NCBI RefSeq assembly: GCF_010894475.1
Contig: NZ_JAAIYB010000001.1
Location: 1 to 63,048 of the forward strand
Origin: Myxococcus vastator
Lineage (GTDB): Bacteria; Myxococcota; Myxococcia; Myxococcales; Myxococcaceae
Direction: 5' to 3'
DNA: 63,048 nucleotides
Position numbers and translations under genes: made by a program. Positions within the stretch are counted from its first letter, which is position 1. Each line of letters starts with the position of its first letter. Under the pieces are notes generated by a model, which saw only the letters and a list, made by a program, of their open reading frames with translations, was not told the DNA's origin and did no database searches. Shown in pieces: positions 51,988 through 61,301 of the stretch.

Positions 51988-54506
51988 CGCTCGCGCTGGA
52001 AGTGGAGCTGTCCGGAGTTCACCGCGATGCGCACGCGGTCGCCGGTGCCGAACTCACCCGACAGGATGCGCTCCGCCAGGGGGCCCTCCACCAGCCGCTG
52101 CACCATCTGCCGCATGGGGCGCGCGCCCAGCTGAGGGTCGAAGCCGCCGGACCTCAGCAGGTGGCCCACCACGTCGTCGCCCGCCACGTATTCGATGCCG
52201 CGCTCGGTGGCCAGGCGCTTGCTGCTCTCCTCCAGCAGCAGCGTGGCGATGCGCGCCACCTCCACCTCCGCCAGGGGACGGAAGGGGAGGCGTTCATCAA
52301 TGCGGTTCCACAGCTCCGGCGGCAGCGCCTTGCGCGCCACCGAGGACGCCGTGTCCATGGCGTCCCCGGGGCCCGCGGCGTCCGCGCCGAAGCCCACCGG
52401 GCGGCCCGTGCGGGAGAAGGCCTCCGCGCCCAGGTTCGTCGTCATGACGATGACGGTGTTGGAGAAGTCGATGTGGCGCCCCTTGCCATCCGTCAGGCGG
52501 CCCTCCTCCAGGACCTGGAGGAGGAGCATCTGCACCTCGCGGTGCGCCTTCTCGATTTCGTCCAGCACCACCACCGACGAGGGCCGGCGGCGCACGGGCT
52601 CCGTGAGCTGTCCGCCCTCACCGAAGCCCACGTAGCCGGCGGGCGAGCCGATGAGGCGCGAGACGCCGTGCTGCTCGGACATCTCGCTCATGTCCAGGCG
52701 CACCAGCGCGTCCCGGTTGCCGAACAGCACGTCCGCCAGCGCGCGGGCCATCTCCGTCTTGCCCACGCCCGTGGGGCCCAGGAAGAGGAAGCTGCCCATG
52801 GGGCGGCGCGACGCGAAGCCCGCGTAGTTGCGGCGGATGACCCGGGCGATGCGCGTGACCGCCTCCGAGTGCCCGATGACACGCTCCGCCAGGTCCTGCT
52901 CCAGCCGGAGCAGCCGTGACGAGTCGTTCATCAACAGGCGCTCCTCGGGGACGCCCGCGAGCTTGGCCACCACCCGCGCCACGTCGCAGGGCTCCACCAC
53001 GTCGCGGCCCTCGCGGTGGCAGCGGCTGCCCGCCAGGTCCACCACGGAGATGGCCTTGTCCGGCATGAAGCGGTCCGTCACGTAGCGGCTGGCCAGGGAC
53101 GCCGCGGCCTCCAGCGCCTCGGGCGTGTAGCGCAGCCCGTGGTGCTCCTCGTAGCGGCCAATGATGCCGCGGAGGATCTCCACCGTCTCCGGCACGGAGG
53201 GCTCGTTGACCACCACGGCGGTGAAGCGGCGCTCCAGGGCCGGGTCGGTGCTGATGAACTTGCGGTACTCGTCGTGCGTGGTGGCGCCGATGCAGGGGAA
53301 CTCGCCGCGCGCCATGGCCGTCTTCAGCTCGTTGGCCGCGTCCTGCGGACCGTCACCCGTGGAGCCCGCGCCCACCAGCGTGTGGATTTCGTCGATGAAG
53401 ACCACCACGCGGCCCTCGGCGCGGCGGACCTCTTCCTTCAGCGCGTTGAGCTTCTCGGAGAACGAGCCGCGCAGCTGCGTGCCGGCCACCAGCGTGGCCA
53501 TGTCCAGCTCCACCAGCACCTTCTCCGACAGCGACCCACGCAGCTCGAGCAGCCGCTGCGCCACGCCTTCCACCACCGCCGTCTTGCCCACGCCGGGCTC
53601 GCCCAGCAGGCACGGGTTGTTGGTGCGCCGCTTGCCCAGGATGTCGATGACCTCCTCGACCTCGCGCGCGCGGCCCACCACCGGGTCCAGGCGGCCCTCG
53701 TGGGCGGCCTGGCTCAGGTTGCGGCCCAGCGAGGTGAGCAGCGGGTAGGCCTTGGCGTCCAGCACGGGCGACGCGGAGGCGGGCTGCGCCGACCGGGCCG
53801 CGGGCGCCGCCGTGGGCGTCGGGGCAGGGGACGGCGCGGCGCGTGCCACGGGCGCGGGCGGCGGCGCGGGCGCTTCCGGCTCCTCGTCCACGTCGATGAG
53901 GTCGCGCGGCGACAGCGCGGGCGTGCTGTAGCGCGGCGGCGGTGGCGGCGGCGCGGTGAAGGACGGGGGCGACGGCGGCGCGCCGGGCCGGGAGCGCGGC
54001 AGGCTCAGCGTGACGGCGGAGGCCGGAAGGGGAGAGGGCGGCGCGCCCAGGGGACGGCTCGCGGGCCGGGGGCCCACGCTCTGTGAGCGGCCCAGTTGGA
54101 GGCGGCGCGGCATGTGGCCGCTGGTGAAGTAGGACATCGCCATGCGCATGAGACCGCCCAGGTCCAGCCCGGCCTGCTGCAGCAGCTCCTGGGCCGCGCA
54201 GCGCACCCGGGCCACGGCGATGAGCAGGTGGAGGCAGTCCGCCTCCAGGGAGCCCACGTTGGTGGCGATCTCCCGGGTCTTCTCGCGCAGCTCGCGCAGC
54301 AGGCCGTCCGGCTCCGCGGGAGCGGCCGTCAGCAACTGGAGGATGGCGTCCTCGTCCACGCCTCGCTCCTTGAGCAGCAGCTGCGCACGGTTCTCCACCG
54401 TGAAGAGCGCCAGGAGCACGTGGGCGGAGGTGACCCGCTGCACCACGCTCTGTGCGATGTCATTCGCTTCGTGGAGGACCTGCGCGAGGTCCGTGCTATC
54501 GACCAT
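51984..54506 (-). CDS. ClpA/ClpC-like double-AAA+ unfoldase
   Basis: 840 aa from the ATG at 54506, with GGAG five bases upstream. Residues ~1-140 form two Clp N-domain repeats. A ~130-residue Pro/Ala-rich linker follows. NBD1 (~275-480) has GEPGVGKT and VVVFIDEIHT; NBD2 (~540-760) has GPTGVGKT and VVVLDEIEKAH. The coiled-coil middle domain of ClpB is absent. A VGF tripeptide (TGRPVGFGAD) sits where ClpA/ClpC carry the ClpP-binding IGL/LGF loop, so pairing with ClpP is plausible. Type VI secretion ClpV is less likely, since no T6SS gene is near. It is co-translated with the DUF2520-type gene. Confidence 0.87.
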   Translation of the reverse strand: MVDSTDLAQVLHEANDIAQSVVQRVTSAHVLLALFTVENRAQLLLKERGVDEDAILQLLTAAPAEPDGLLRELREKTREIATNVGSLEADCLHLLIAVARVRCAAQELLQQAGLDLGGLMRMAMSYFTSGHMPRRLQLGRSQSVGPRPASRPLGAPPSPLPASAVTLSLPRSRPGAPPSPPSFTAPPPPPPRYSTPALSPRDLIDVDEEPEAPAPPPAPVARAAPSPAPTPTAAPAARSAQPASASPVLDAKAYPLLTSLGRNLSQAAHEGRLDPVVGRAREVEEVIDILGKRRTNNPCLLGEPGVGKTAVVEGVAQRLLELRGSLSEKVLVELDMATLVAGTQLRGSFSEKLNALKEEVRRAEGRVVVFIDEIHTLVGAGSTGDGPQDAANELKTAMARGEFPCIGATTHDEYRKFISTDPALERRFTAVVVNEPSVPETVEILRGIIGRYEEHHGLRYTPEALEAAASLASRYVTDRFMPDKAISVVDLAGSRCHREGRDVVEPCDVARVVAKLAGVPEERLLMNDSSRLLRLEQDLAERVIGHSEAVTRIARVIRRNYAGFASRRPMGSFLFLGPTGVGKTEMARALADVLFGNRDALVRLDMSEMSEQHGVSRLIGSPAGYVGFGEGGQLTEPVRRRPSSVVVLDEIEKAHREVQMLLLQVLEEGRLTDGKGRHIDFSNTVIVMTTNLGAEAFSRTGRPVGFGADAAGPGDAMDTASSVARKALPPELWNRIDERLPFRPLAEVEVARIATLLLEESSKRLATERGIEYVAGDDVVGHLLRSGGFDPQLGARPMRQMVQRLVEGPLAERILSGEFGTGDRVRIAVNSGQLHFQRER

Positions 54507-54568
54507 TCGAACTCCGGCAAGCGGCCAGACGAGCGGAATACACCCTCTTGGGGTGTCCGGCAAAATTT

Positions 54569-54586
54569 CCGCTACAGGCCGCTACA
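54569..54586. promoter_or_regulatory. Tandem octamer in the Clp/YIP1 divergent region
   Basis: CCGCTACA occurs twice with a 10-base period, 63 bases upstream of the Clp-like ATG. Direct repeats with one-turn spacing resemble OmpR/PhoB-type sites. A small hairpin (arms ACACCC/GGGTGT) lies next to it at 54540-54556. Confidence 0.35.
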
Positions 54587-54671
54587 TGTGCCTTAAAGCA
54601 CTGGAGTAGAAAGCGTCCGCCAGCGGAATTTGGCTGGCTGCCTGCCTGTTCGGCGCCTTTCTTCGGCTGGC

Positions 54672-54685
54672 CAGGCAATTGCCTG
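54672..54685. promoter_or_regulatory. 14-bp perfect palindrome before the efflux operon
   Basis: CAGGCAATTGCCTG is fully self-complementary and ends 41 bases before the YIP1 ATG, in a normal position for a repressor operator. No regulator gene lies next to it in the window. The rest of the 220-base divergent gap shows only the tandem octamer. Confidence 0.5.
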
Positions 54686-54726
54686 AGGACGAGCGACGTA
54701 CCTCGCTCCGAGACCTCCACCACCCT

Positions 54727-55431
54727 ATGACTTCTCTTTCTCAACCGGCCCGCGTCTTCGTCGATCCCCTCGATGGGACCCGTGCCGCCGTCGAGGCGCG
54801 CCGCTGGGTGTGGCCTCTCCTCATCCTGGCCCTGTGCGTGTCCGCTTCCGGGACGCTCTTTTCCCTCCGTTGGGACGCCTCGCCTGACGTCATCCGCCAG
54901 CTCCAGGGTTCGGGGGAGCTGATGGGGCTGTCCGAGGCGGACCTCACGGACAAGATCCAAACGGAGTCGCGCAAGGCGCTGGTGGGCGGCATCGCCAAGG
55001 GCGTCATCCTGATGCCGTTGATGGCGCTGCTCCTGGCCTGCATCCTGTGGGTGGCCAGCTGGCTCTTCGACCGGCCCGCGCCCTTCGAACAGTTGCTGTC
55101 CGCGGCCGTGCTGGCGCTGCTGCCCATCGCGCTCTACCACCTCATCCTGACCCTCTGTGTCGCGGCGCAGCACTCCATTACCGTGGCGCGCGTGATGAAC
55201 CTCGTACCGTCGAACCTGGGAGCCGTGTTGCAAGGCCTGAGTCCGAAGATGCAGCGCGTGGCGTCCACCGTGGACTTCTTCAACTTCTGGAGCACGGGCC
55301 TGCTGGGGCTGGGCTTCTCCGCCGCCACGGGGATGAGCCGTGGGCGCGCTTTGCTGCTGGCGGTGGCGCTGTATGCCATGTACGCGGGCATCTTCCTCAT
55401 CGGCCTTCCCGCCCAGGCAGGTGCGCAATGA
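54727..55431 (+). CDS. YIP1-family membrane protein
   Basis: 234 aa from the ATG at 54727. About five hydrophobic helices are visible (VWPLLILALCVSASGTLF; GVILMPLMALLLACILWVASWLF; LLSAAVLALLPIALYHLILTLCV; TGLLGLGFSAATG; LLLAVALYAMYAGIFLIGLP), the layout of the YIP1 family. A polar loop with DLTDKIQTESRKAL lies between helices 1 and 2. It is the first gene of a six-gene operon and overlaps the TolC-like gene by four bases, so it probably assists the exporter; its exact role is unknown. Confidence 0.82.
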   Translation: MTSLSQPARVFVDPLDGTRAAVEARRWVWPLLILALCVSASGTLFSLRWDASPDVIRQLQGSGELMGLSEADLTDKIQTESRKALVGGIAKGVILMPLMALLLACILWVASWLFDRPAPFEQLLSAAVLALLPIALYHLILTLCVAAQHSITVARVMNLVPSNLGAVLQGLSPKMQRVASTVDFFNFWSTGLLGLGFSAATGMSRGRALLLAVALYAMYAGIFLIGLPAQAGAQ

Positions 55432-56774
55432 ACGCCTTCGTGCTCGCGGTCGCCCTGGCCGCCGCTCCCTCGGACTCCGGTACCCCCATCACCCTGGACC
55501 AGGCCCGCGCGGAGGGACGGCAGAACGTCGCCGCCATCCAGGCCCTGCTGGACGTGGCCATCGCGGACGAGGATGTGAACCTGTCGCGCTCGGTGCTGCT
55601 GCCGCAGCTCTCGCTCGATGCGTCGGCGGGGAAGATCTGGTTCGGCCGCCGGCAGGAGTTCATCACGGTTCCGGACCCGGCCAACCCGGGAGGCTTCATC
55701 CGCAACGCGGTGGAGACGCCCACCACCAGCACGCAGAACTACGACCTGGGCATGTCGCTCACGCAGGTCATCTACGACCGCGCCCGCTGGAAGCAGCTGG
55801 AGCAGAGCGGCGTGGTGCGTGACGCGCAGAAGGGGCAGGCGCGGGAAGAGGCGGACACCTCCGAGCTGGAGGCCATCCGCCGCTTCTTCACCCTCTACCG
55901 CACCCAGGCCACGCTCCAGGTGCTGAAGGCCACGGTCGAGCGCAGCGAGCAGCAGGTGGAGCAGGCGCGGGCCCTCTTCCTGGCGGGCCGCACGGGCAAG
56001 AACGAGGAGATCACCGCCACGGTGAATCTGGGGACCGACCGCATCAACTACACCGCGCTGCTCGGGCAGCTGGTCAACGACCAGTCCCAGCTCGCCGTGT
56101 GGCTGGCCCGGCCTGGCACCGAGGCGCTGACGGCCTCCGACCCGGGCGTGCTCACGACCGAGCCGCCGCCCGCGCCGTCCGTCAACGAAGCGCTTTCGAC
56201 GGCGCGCGCGTACCGGCCGCTGCTCAAGACGCTGGAGCTGCGCATCCGCGCCGCGGAGCTGCAGCAGTCCATTGCCCGCTCGGAGTACCTGCCCCGCCTG
56301 GTGGCCCAGGGCCTCTACAACCGCGGAGGGCCGGATGCCTCGCTGGTCTTCACCGAGCCGCGCCTGCAGAACCGGTTCACGGCCGCCGTCGGGTTGAGCT
56401 GGGACTTGTTCACCGGCCTGTCCACGGGGGCGCGCTCCCGTCGCGCCGAGGCGGACATCCGCAAGGCGCAGCTGACGCTGGAGCAGACGGCGCGGGAAAT
56501 CGAAGGGGAGGTGCGCGCCGCGCACCGCACGCTGGAGGCCCAGCTGGAGGCCGCTCGCCTGGCCGCGCAGAACGTCGAAGCGGCTGCCCTGGGCCTCAAG
56601 ATGCAGGAGGAGCGCTTCACCGCTGGCGCGGGCTCCACCCTGGAGGTCCGCGACGCGCAGCTGAGCCTGACGCGCGCTGAACTCGCCTTGTTGGAAAACA
56701 GGATCGATGTCGAAATCGCCCGCTATTCGTTGCTGCGGGCCATGGGCGCCCTGAGCCCGGGAGAGTCGAAATGA
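55428..56774 (+). CDS. TolC-family outer membrane efflux protein
   Basis: 448 aa from the ATG at 55428, overlapping the YIP1 stop; the longer frame is a shadow. A short signal peptide is present (MNAFVLAVALAAAPS). The mature protein shows two OEP repeats of long helices separated by strand-like segments (ITLDQARAEGRQNVAAIQALLDVA, LLPQLSLDASAG, NYDLGMSLTQVIYDRARW, RFTAAVGLSWDLFTGLSTGA). It is the outer channel for the downstream adaptor/ATPase/permease genes. It differs clearly from the other TolC-like protein at 33868. Confidence 0.9.
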   Translation: MNAFVLAVALAAAPSDSGTPITLDQARAEGRQNVAAIQALLDVAIADEDVNLSRSVLLPQLSLDASAGKIWFGRRQEFITVPDPANPGGFIRNAVETPTTSTQNYDLGMSLTQVIYDRARWKQLEQSGVVRDAQKGQAREEADTSELEAIRRFFTLYRTQATLQVLKATVERSEQQVEQARALFLAGRTGKNEEITATVNLGTDRINYTALLGQLVNDQSQLAVWLARPGTEALTASDPGVLTTEPPPAPSVNEALSTARAYRPLLKTLELRIRAAELQQSIARSEYLPRLVAQGLYNRGGPDASLVFTEPRLQNRFTAAVGLSWDLFTGLSTGARSRRAEADIRKAQLTLEQTAREIEGEVRAAHRTLEAQLEAARLAAQNVEAAALGLKMQEERFTAGAGSTLEVRDAQLSLTRAELALLENRIDVEIARYSLLRAMGALSPGESK

Positions 56775-58030
56775 AGTGGTGGAAGGGTGCCATTGCTGGC
56801 GCGTTGTTCCTGGGGGCCGCGGCCATCACGGCGGGCGGGTTGAAGGACCGTCCTCCGCCGTCGCTCGAAGTCCAACTGTCGAAGGCCCGCAAGGGCACCA
56901 TCACCCGCACCATCACCGGCGCGGGCAAGGTGCAGGCTGCCACGACGGTGAAGATTTCGTCCAGCCTCTCCGGTGACCTGGTGGAGCTTGCGGTGAAGGA
57001 CGGCGAGCCGGTGACGAAGGGCCAGGTGCTGGGCCGCATCGATCCGCGCCTCTATCAGGCCGCGCACAAGCAGGCCCTGGCGTCGCTGAACGCGTCGCGC
57101 GCCGACGTGCAGGTGGCGGAGGTGGAGGTGGGCCGGGCGCAGCAGGAGCTCGCGCGCGTGGAGGAGCTGGCGAAGAAGGGCCTGACGTCCACCGCCGAGG
57201 TGGACACGGCGCGGGCCACGAAGAACACGGCCGATGCGCGGCTCATGTCCGCCAAGCAGATGCAGGCGCGCAACATGGCCATCGTGGACCAGGCGCAGAC
57301 GGACCTCACGCGCACGACGCTGGTGTCGCCCATTGACGGCAACGTCATTGAGCTGTCGCGCGAGGTGGGTGAGCGCGTGCGTGGCTCCGACCTGTCCGAG
57401 GACGTGGTGATGACCATCGCCGCGCTCAGCGCCATGGAGGTGAAGTTCGAGGTGGGCGAGCACGAGGTGGTGCACCTCAAGCCGGGCCAGCTCGCGGAGA
57501 TTACCTTGGACGCGCTGGAGGGCCAGACGTACTCGGGCGCCGTGGTGGAGATTGCCCAGAAGGCGCTCATCAAGAACGAGGGCACCGAGGCCGAGGTCAC
57601 GAGCTTCCCCATCACCGTCGCGCTGGACACCCGTCCGCCCAACGTGCTGCCCGGCATGAGCTCCGAGGTGCGCATCTCCGCGGAGACGCACAATGACGTG
57701 GTGCTGGTGCCCATCCAGGCGGTGACGGTGCGCTCGGAGCGCTCGCTGCCGGACTACAAGGCGCCCATTGAAGGGGGCGGGCTGACGGCGAAGCGGACGG
57801 AGTCCCTGGCCAAGGTCGTGTTCGTGGTGGACAGCGGCAACAAGGCGCAGGTGCGCCGCGTGCAGACGGGCATCGCCTCCGACACGGAGCTGGAGATCGT
57901 CACCGGGCTCAATGAGGGCGACCGGGTGATTGAAGGTCCGTACCGGACGCTGTCGAAGGAGCTGAACGACGGTGACATCGTGCGCGAGCCCGAGCCGGGC
58001 GCGGGAATGAAGGGCGGTCGGAAGTCGTGA
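56771..58030 (+). CDS. Periplasmic adaptor of an ABC efflux system
   Basis: A 419-aa RND/MacA-type membrane-fusion protein with one N-terminal membrane anchor ([18 protein letters not shown]). The lipoyl-like half-motifs are [28 protein letters not shown] and [19 protein letters not shown], flanking a helical hairpin (~95-175). Then follow the beta-barrel and membrane-proximal domains with [16 protein letters not shown] and [11 protein letters not shown]. Unlike the other adaptor in the window it lacks the long Gly-rich insertion. It overlaps both neighbours by four bases. Confidence 0.92.
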   Translation: MKWWKGAIAGALFLGAAAITAGGLKDRPPPSLEVQLSKARKGTITRTITGAGKVQAATTVKISSSLSGDLVELAVKDGEPVTKGQVLGRIDPRLYQAAHKQALASLNASRADVQVAEVEVGRAQQELARVEELAKKGLTSTAEVDTARATKNTADARLMSAKQMQARNMAIVDQAQTDLTRTTLVSPIDGNVIELSREVGERVRGSDLSEDVVMTIAALSAMEVKFEVGEHEVVHLKPGQLAEITLDALEGQTYSGAVVEIAQKALIKNEGTEAEVTSFPITVALDTRPPNVLPGMSSEVRISAETHNDVVLVPIQAVTVRSERSLPDYKAPIEGGGLTAKRTESLAKVVFVVDSGNKAQVRRVQTGIASDTELEIVTGLNEGDRVIEGPYRTLSKELNDGDIVREPEPGAGMKGGRKS

Positions 58031-58779
58031 GTGAGGCCAGCGGCGCGGGACCGCTCATCCAGGTGGAGAACATCACCCGCGTCTTCCACGTGGGCGGGGA
58101 AGAGGTGCGCGCGCTGCGCGGCGTCTCCTTCGGTATCAACCGGGGAGAGTGGGTGGCCATCATTGGCCAGTCCGGTTCTGGCAAGAGCACGATGATGAAC
58201 GTGCTCGGCTGCCTGGATACGCCCAGCAGCGGCCGGTACATGCTGAACGGCAAGGACGTGTCGCGCATGAGCGACGACGAGCTCGCCGTCATCCGCAACG
58301 TGGAGATTGGCTTCATCTTCCAGACCTTCCAGCTGCTGCCCAGGGAGACGGCCCTGGCCAACGTGGAGCTGCCGCTGGTGTACCGGGGCCTGGGCACGCG
58401 GGAGCGGCGCGAGCGGGCCAAGGCGGCGCTGGACAAGGTGCAGCTCACCCACCGTATGCACCACCGGCCCAACGAGCTGTCCGGTGGTCAGCGCCAGCGC
58501 GTGGCCATTGCCCGCGCGCTGGTGTCCGAGCCCTCCATGCTGCTGGCGGACGAGCCCACGGGCAACCTGGACTCGGCCACGGGTGAGGAGATCGTCCGGC
58601 TGTTCGAGCAGCTCCACCAGGCGGGCCACACGCTGGTGCTCGTCACGCACGAGCCCAAGCTGGCGGCGCGCTGCCCCCGGGCCATCCGCCTGAGCGACGG
58701 AGAGATTGTCGCCGACGGAGACGGCCGCACGGTGGCCATGGGGACGGCGACGGACGTGCTGAACGCGGGGGGCGCATGA
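58027..58779 (+). CDS. ABC transporter ATPase, MacB/LolD type
   Basis: 250 aa from a GTG overlapping the adaptor stop. Walker A is GQSGSGKST, the signature is [15 protein letters not shown], Walker B is [12 protein letters not shown], and the H-loop is in [28 protein letters not shown] is typical of the MacB/LolD group. A C-terminal tail (~residues 225-250) is unusual but short. It probably energises both permeases that follow, which would then form a heterodimer. Confidence 0.95.
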   Translation: MSEASGAGPLIQVENITRVFHVGGEEVRALRGVSFGINRGEWVAIIGQSGSGKSTMMNVLGCLDTPSSGRYMLNGKDVSRMSDDELAVIRNVEIGFIFQTFQLLPRETALANVELPLVYRGLGTRERRERAKAALDKVQLTHRMHHRPNELSGGQRQRVAIARALVSEPSMLLADEPTGNLDSATGEEIVRLFEQLHQAGHTLVLVTHEPKLAARCPRAIRLSDGEIVADGDGRTVAMGTATDVLNAGGA

Positions 58780-60014
58780 GCCAGGTGTCCGCCTTCCGGG
58801 TGGATGTGCTGGAAGGCGCACGCATCGCGGTCTTCTCCCTCAAGGCCAACCGCCTGCGCACGGTGCTGACCACCCTGGGCATTGGCATCGGCGTGGCCAC
58901 GCTGCTGGCCATCGTCGGCATCATCCAGGGGCTCAACACGTCGTTCCACAACCAGTTGGCCACCTTCGGGGCGAACACGATGTACGTGTCCAAGTTCCCC
59001 TGGATGATCAAGGGCGACTGGTGGAAGTACCGCAACCGGAAGAACTTCACCCTGGACCAGTTGCACCGGCTGCGCACGCTGGCGCCTTTCGTGACCGCCA
59101 TGTCCCCGGCGGTGTCGCGCATTTCGGACGTGGCGCACGGCGGCGAGCAGCTCTCCACCGTGCGCGTCCAGGGCGTGACGCACGAGTACCTCAACATCTC
59201 CGGCTACGAGCTCACCGGCGGGCGCTTCCTCACCGAGGCGGACGACGCGACGACGCGGCCGGTGGCGGTGGTGGGCGCGGACGTGGTGGACGGGCTCTTC
59301 CCGGGCGTCAGTCCGGTGGGGCAGTCGATTCGCATCGACAACCGCAGCTTCCAGGTGGTGGGCACGCTCAGCCGCAAGGGGAAGATGGTGGGCCAGAGCA
59401 TGGACCTGCTCGTCTTCATCCCCTTCAAGACGTTCTATTCGAGCTTCGGCAAGGGCCGCGGCTTCGAGATCGCCATGGCGGTGGAGGATGCCTCGCGGAT
59501 GCGGTCGGCGGAGGACCAGCTCACCGGCATCCTCCGGCGCGTGCGCTCCACGCCGCCGGGCGCGGAGGACGACTTCTCCATCAACCGGCCGGAGGCCATG
59601 GCGCAGACGTACGAGCAGCTCACGGGCGCGCTCTATGGCGTCGCCGTGGGCGTGGGCCTCATCACGCTGCTGGTGGGCGGCATTGGCATCATGAACATCA
59701 TGCTGGTGTCCGTGCGCGAGCGGACGCGGGAGATTGGCGTGCGACGCGCGCTGGGCGCCCGGAAGCGGACCATCGTCTTCCAGTTCCTGATGGAAGCGTC
59801 GAGCGTGTCCGCGGTGGGAGGCCTGCTGGGCACGACGGTGGGGTTGGGCACGGCCAAGGTGGTGTCGCTCATCACGCCGCTGGCGGCGGACGTGCAGCCG
59901 ATGACCGTGGTGGCGGGGGTGGGCTTCGCCGCGCTGGTGGGCCTGCTGTTCGGCATCTGGCCGGCGGCGCGCGCGGCGAACCTGGACCCCGTGGAAGCCC
60001 TTCGTTACGAGTAG
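58776..60014 (+). CDS. MacB-like ABC permease, first subunit
   Basis: 412 aa. The first helix is at ~25-48 ([24 protein letters not shown]), a periplasmic domain spans ~50-285, and three helices close the protein ([60 protein letters not shown]), ending VEALRYE. The loop [17 protein letters not shown] is the coupling helix region. It is similar to the next gene, consistent with gene duplication. Start at the ATG overlapping the ATPase stop. Confidence 0.93.
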   Translation: MSQVSAFRVDVLEGARIAVFSLKANRLRTVLTTLGIGIGVATLLAIVGIIQGLNTSFHNQLATFGANTMYVSKFPWMIKGDWWKYRNRKNFTLDQLHRLRTLAPFVTAMSPAVSRISDVAHGGEQLSTVRVQGVTHEYLNISGYELTGGRFLTEADDATTRPVAVVGADVVDGLFPGVSPVGQSIRIDNRSFQVVGTLSRKGKMVGQSMDLLVFIPFKTFYSSFGKGRGFEIAMAVEDASRMRSAEDQLTGILRRVRSTPPGAEDDFSINRPEAMAQTYEQLTGALYGVAVGVGLITLLVGGIGIMNIMLVSVRERTREIGVRRALGARKRTIVFQFLMEASSVSAVGGLLGTTVGLGTAKVVSLITPLAADVQPMTVVAGVGFAALVGLLFGIWPAARAANLDPVEALRYE

Positions 60015-60018
60015 CGCG

Positions 60019-61251
60019 ATGCGAGCCTTCCTGGACAATCTGCGGCTGGCGTTGAGCACCTTCCTGGGCAACCCGCTGCGCTCGCTGCTGACGCTGCTGG
60101 GCATCGTCATCGGTGTGGCGACGGTCATCACCATGATGGGGCTCATCGAGGGCCTGCGCATCAAGGTGAACAACGACCTGGGACGGATGGGGGCCCACAC
60201 CTTCCAGGTGACGAAGTGGCCCGCGGGCGGCTTCGGGCGCGTCAACTGGGCCAAGTACTCCAAGCGCAAGGACTTCGAGATGCTCGACGCGCGGGCCATC
60301 GAGGAGTCCTGCCCGTCGGTGGGGACGGTGGTGCCCACCGACGACGACGGGGGCCAGAAGCTGGTCACGGCGAGCTCGGAGACGCGGCCTTCGGTCCGCG
60401 TGTTCGGCACGCCCGCCAACTACCCGCTGGTGAGCGGCGTGTCGGTGCAGGCCGGGCGCTACTTCAACGAAGTGGAGGCGCTGGACGGCCGCCACGTGGT
60501 GCTGCTGGGGACGGACGTGTCGGACGCGCTGTTCCCCGGCATGAACCCGGTGGGCCACGAGGTGCGCATCAAGGGCCGGCCCTTCCGCGTCATTGGCCTG
60601 CTGCAGAAGCGCGGCAGCATCCTGGGCATGTTCAGCCTGGACAACCAGGTGATGATTCCGCTGAGCGTCTTCCACCAGCTCTACGGGAAGAAGCGGTCGG
60701 TGGACATCAGCGTGCAAGCGAAGTCCCCGGAGCTGTTCGCCAAGGCGCAGGATGAGGTGGCCTCGCTGATGCGCCGGCGCCGCGACGTGCCGGCGACCCT
60801 GCCCAACGACTTCGAGCTGCACACGAACGAGTCGGTGACGGCGTCGTTCAACCAGCTCTCCGGCGTCATCACCATCGCGGGCGTGGGCGTGTGCCTGCTG
60901 TCCCTGGTGGTGGGCGGCATTGGCATCCTCAACATCATGCTGGTGTCGGTGATGGAGCGGACGCGGGAGATTGGCGTGCGCAAGGCGCTGGGCGCGCGCA
61001 AGCGCCGCATCCTGGGGCAGTTCGCCACGGAGGCGGTGCTGCTGTCGCTGATGGGCGGCGCCATGGGCCTGGGCCTGGGCTTCGGGCTGGTGTTCCTGGG
61101 GAAATGGATGATGGGCTTCCCCATGCAGGTGCCCCCGTGGGCGGTGGGCCTGGCCCTGTTCATGAGCTGCGGCGTGGGGCTCCTGTTCGGCATCTACCCG
61201 GCGGCGCGCGCGGCGAAGTTGGACCCCGTGGAGGCCATGCGGGCGGATTGA
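60019..61251 (+). CDS. MacB-like ABC permease, second subunit
   Basis: 410 aa with the same layout as the preceding permease: helix 1 (RSLLTLLGIVIGVATVITMMGLIEGL), a periplasmic domain, then [37 protein letters not shown] and two further helices. It ends in DPVEAMRAD. It lies four bases after the first permease gene. Two distinct permeases with one ATPase suggest a heterodimeric membrane part, in contrast to the single-permease operon at 30398-35202. Confidence 0.93.
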   Translation: MRAFLDNLRLALSTFLGNPLRSLLTLLGIVIGVATVITMMGLIEGLRIKVNNDLGRMGAHTFQVTKWPAGGFGRVNWAKYSKRKDFEMLDARAIEESCPSVGTVVPTDDDGGQKLVTASSETRPSVRVFGTPANYPLVSGVSVQAGRYFNEVEALDGRHVVLLGTDVSDALFPGMNPVGHEVRIKGRPFRVIGLLQKRGSILGMFSLDNQVMIPLSVFHQLYGKKRSVDISVQAKSPELFAKAQDEVASLMRRRRDVPATLPNDFELHTNESVTASFNQLSGVITIAGVGVCLLSLVVGGIGILNIMLVSVMERTREIGVRKALGARKRRILGQFATEAVLLSLMGGAMGLGLGFGLVFLGKWMMGFPMQVPPWAVGLALFMSCGVGLLFGIYPAARAAKLDPVEAMRAD

Positions 61252-61301
61252 GGGCGGTGGTTCCCGGTGACGGGCGCCACCCTTCGCGTTAAGCACGGCC
61301 C

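Noticed and set aside
51984-54506. Reading the Clp-like protein as the ClpV of a type VI secretion system
   Set aside because: No Tss, Hcp or VgrG gene is nearby, and the VGF loop and ClpA/ClpC-like layout fit a protease-linked unfoldase better.
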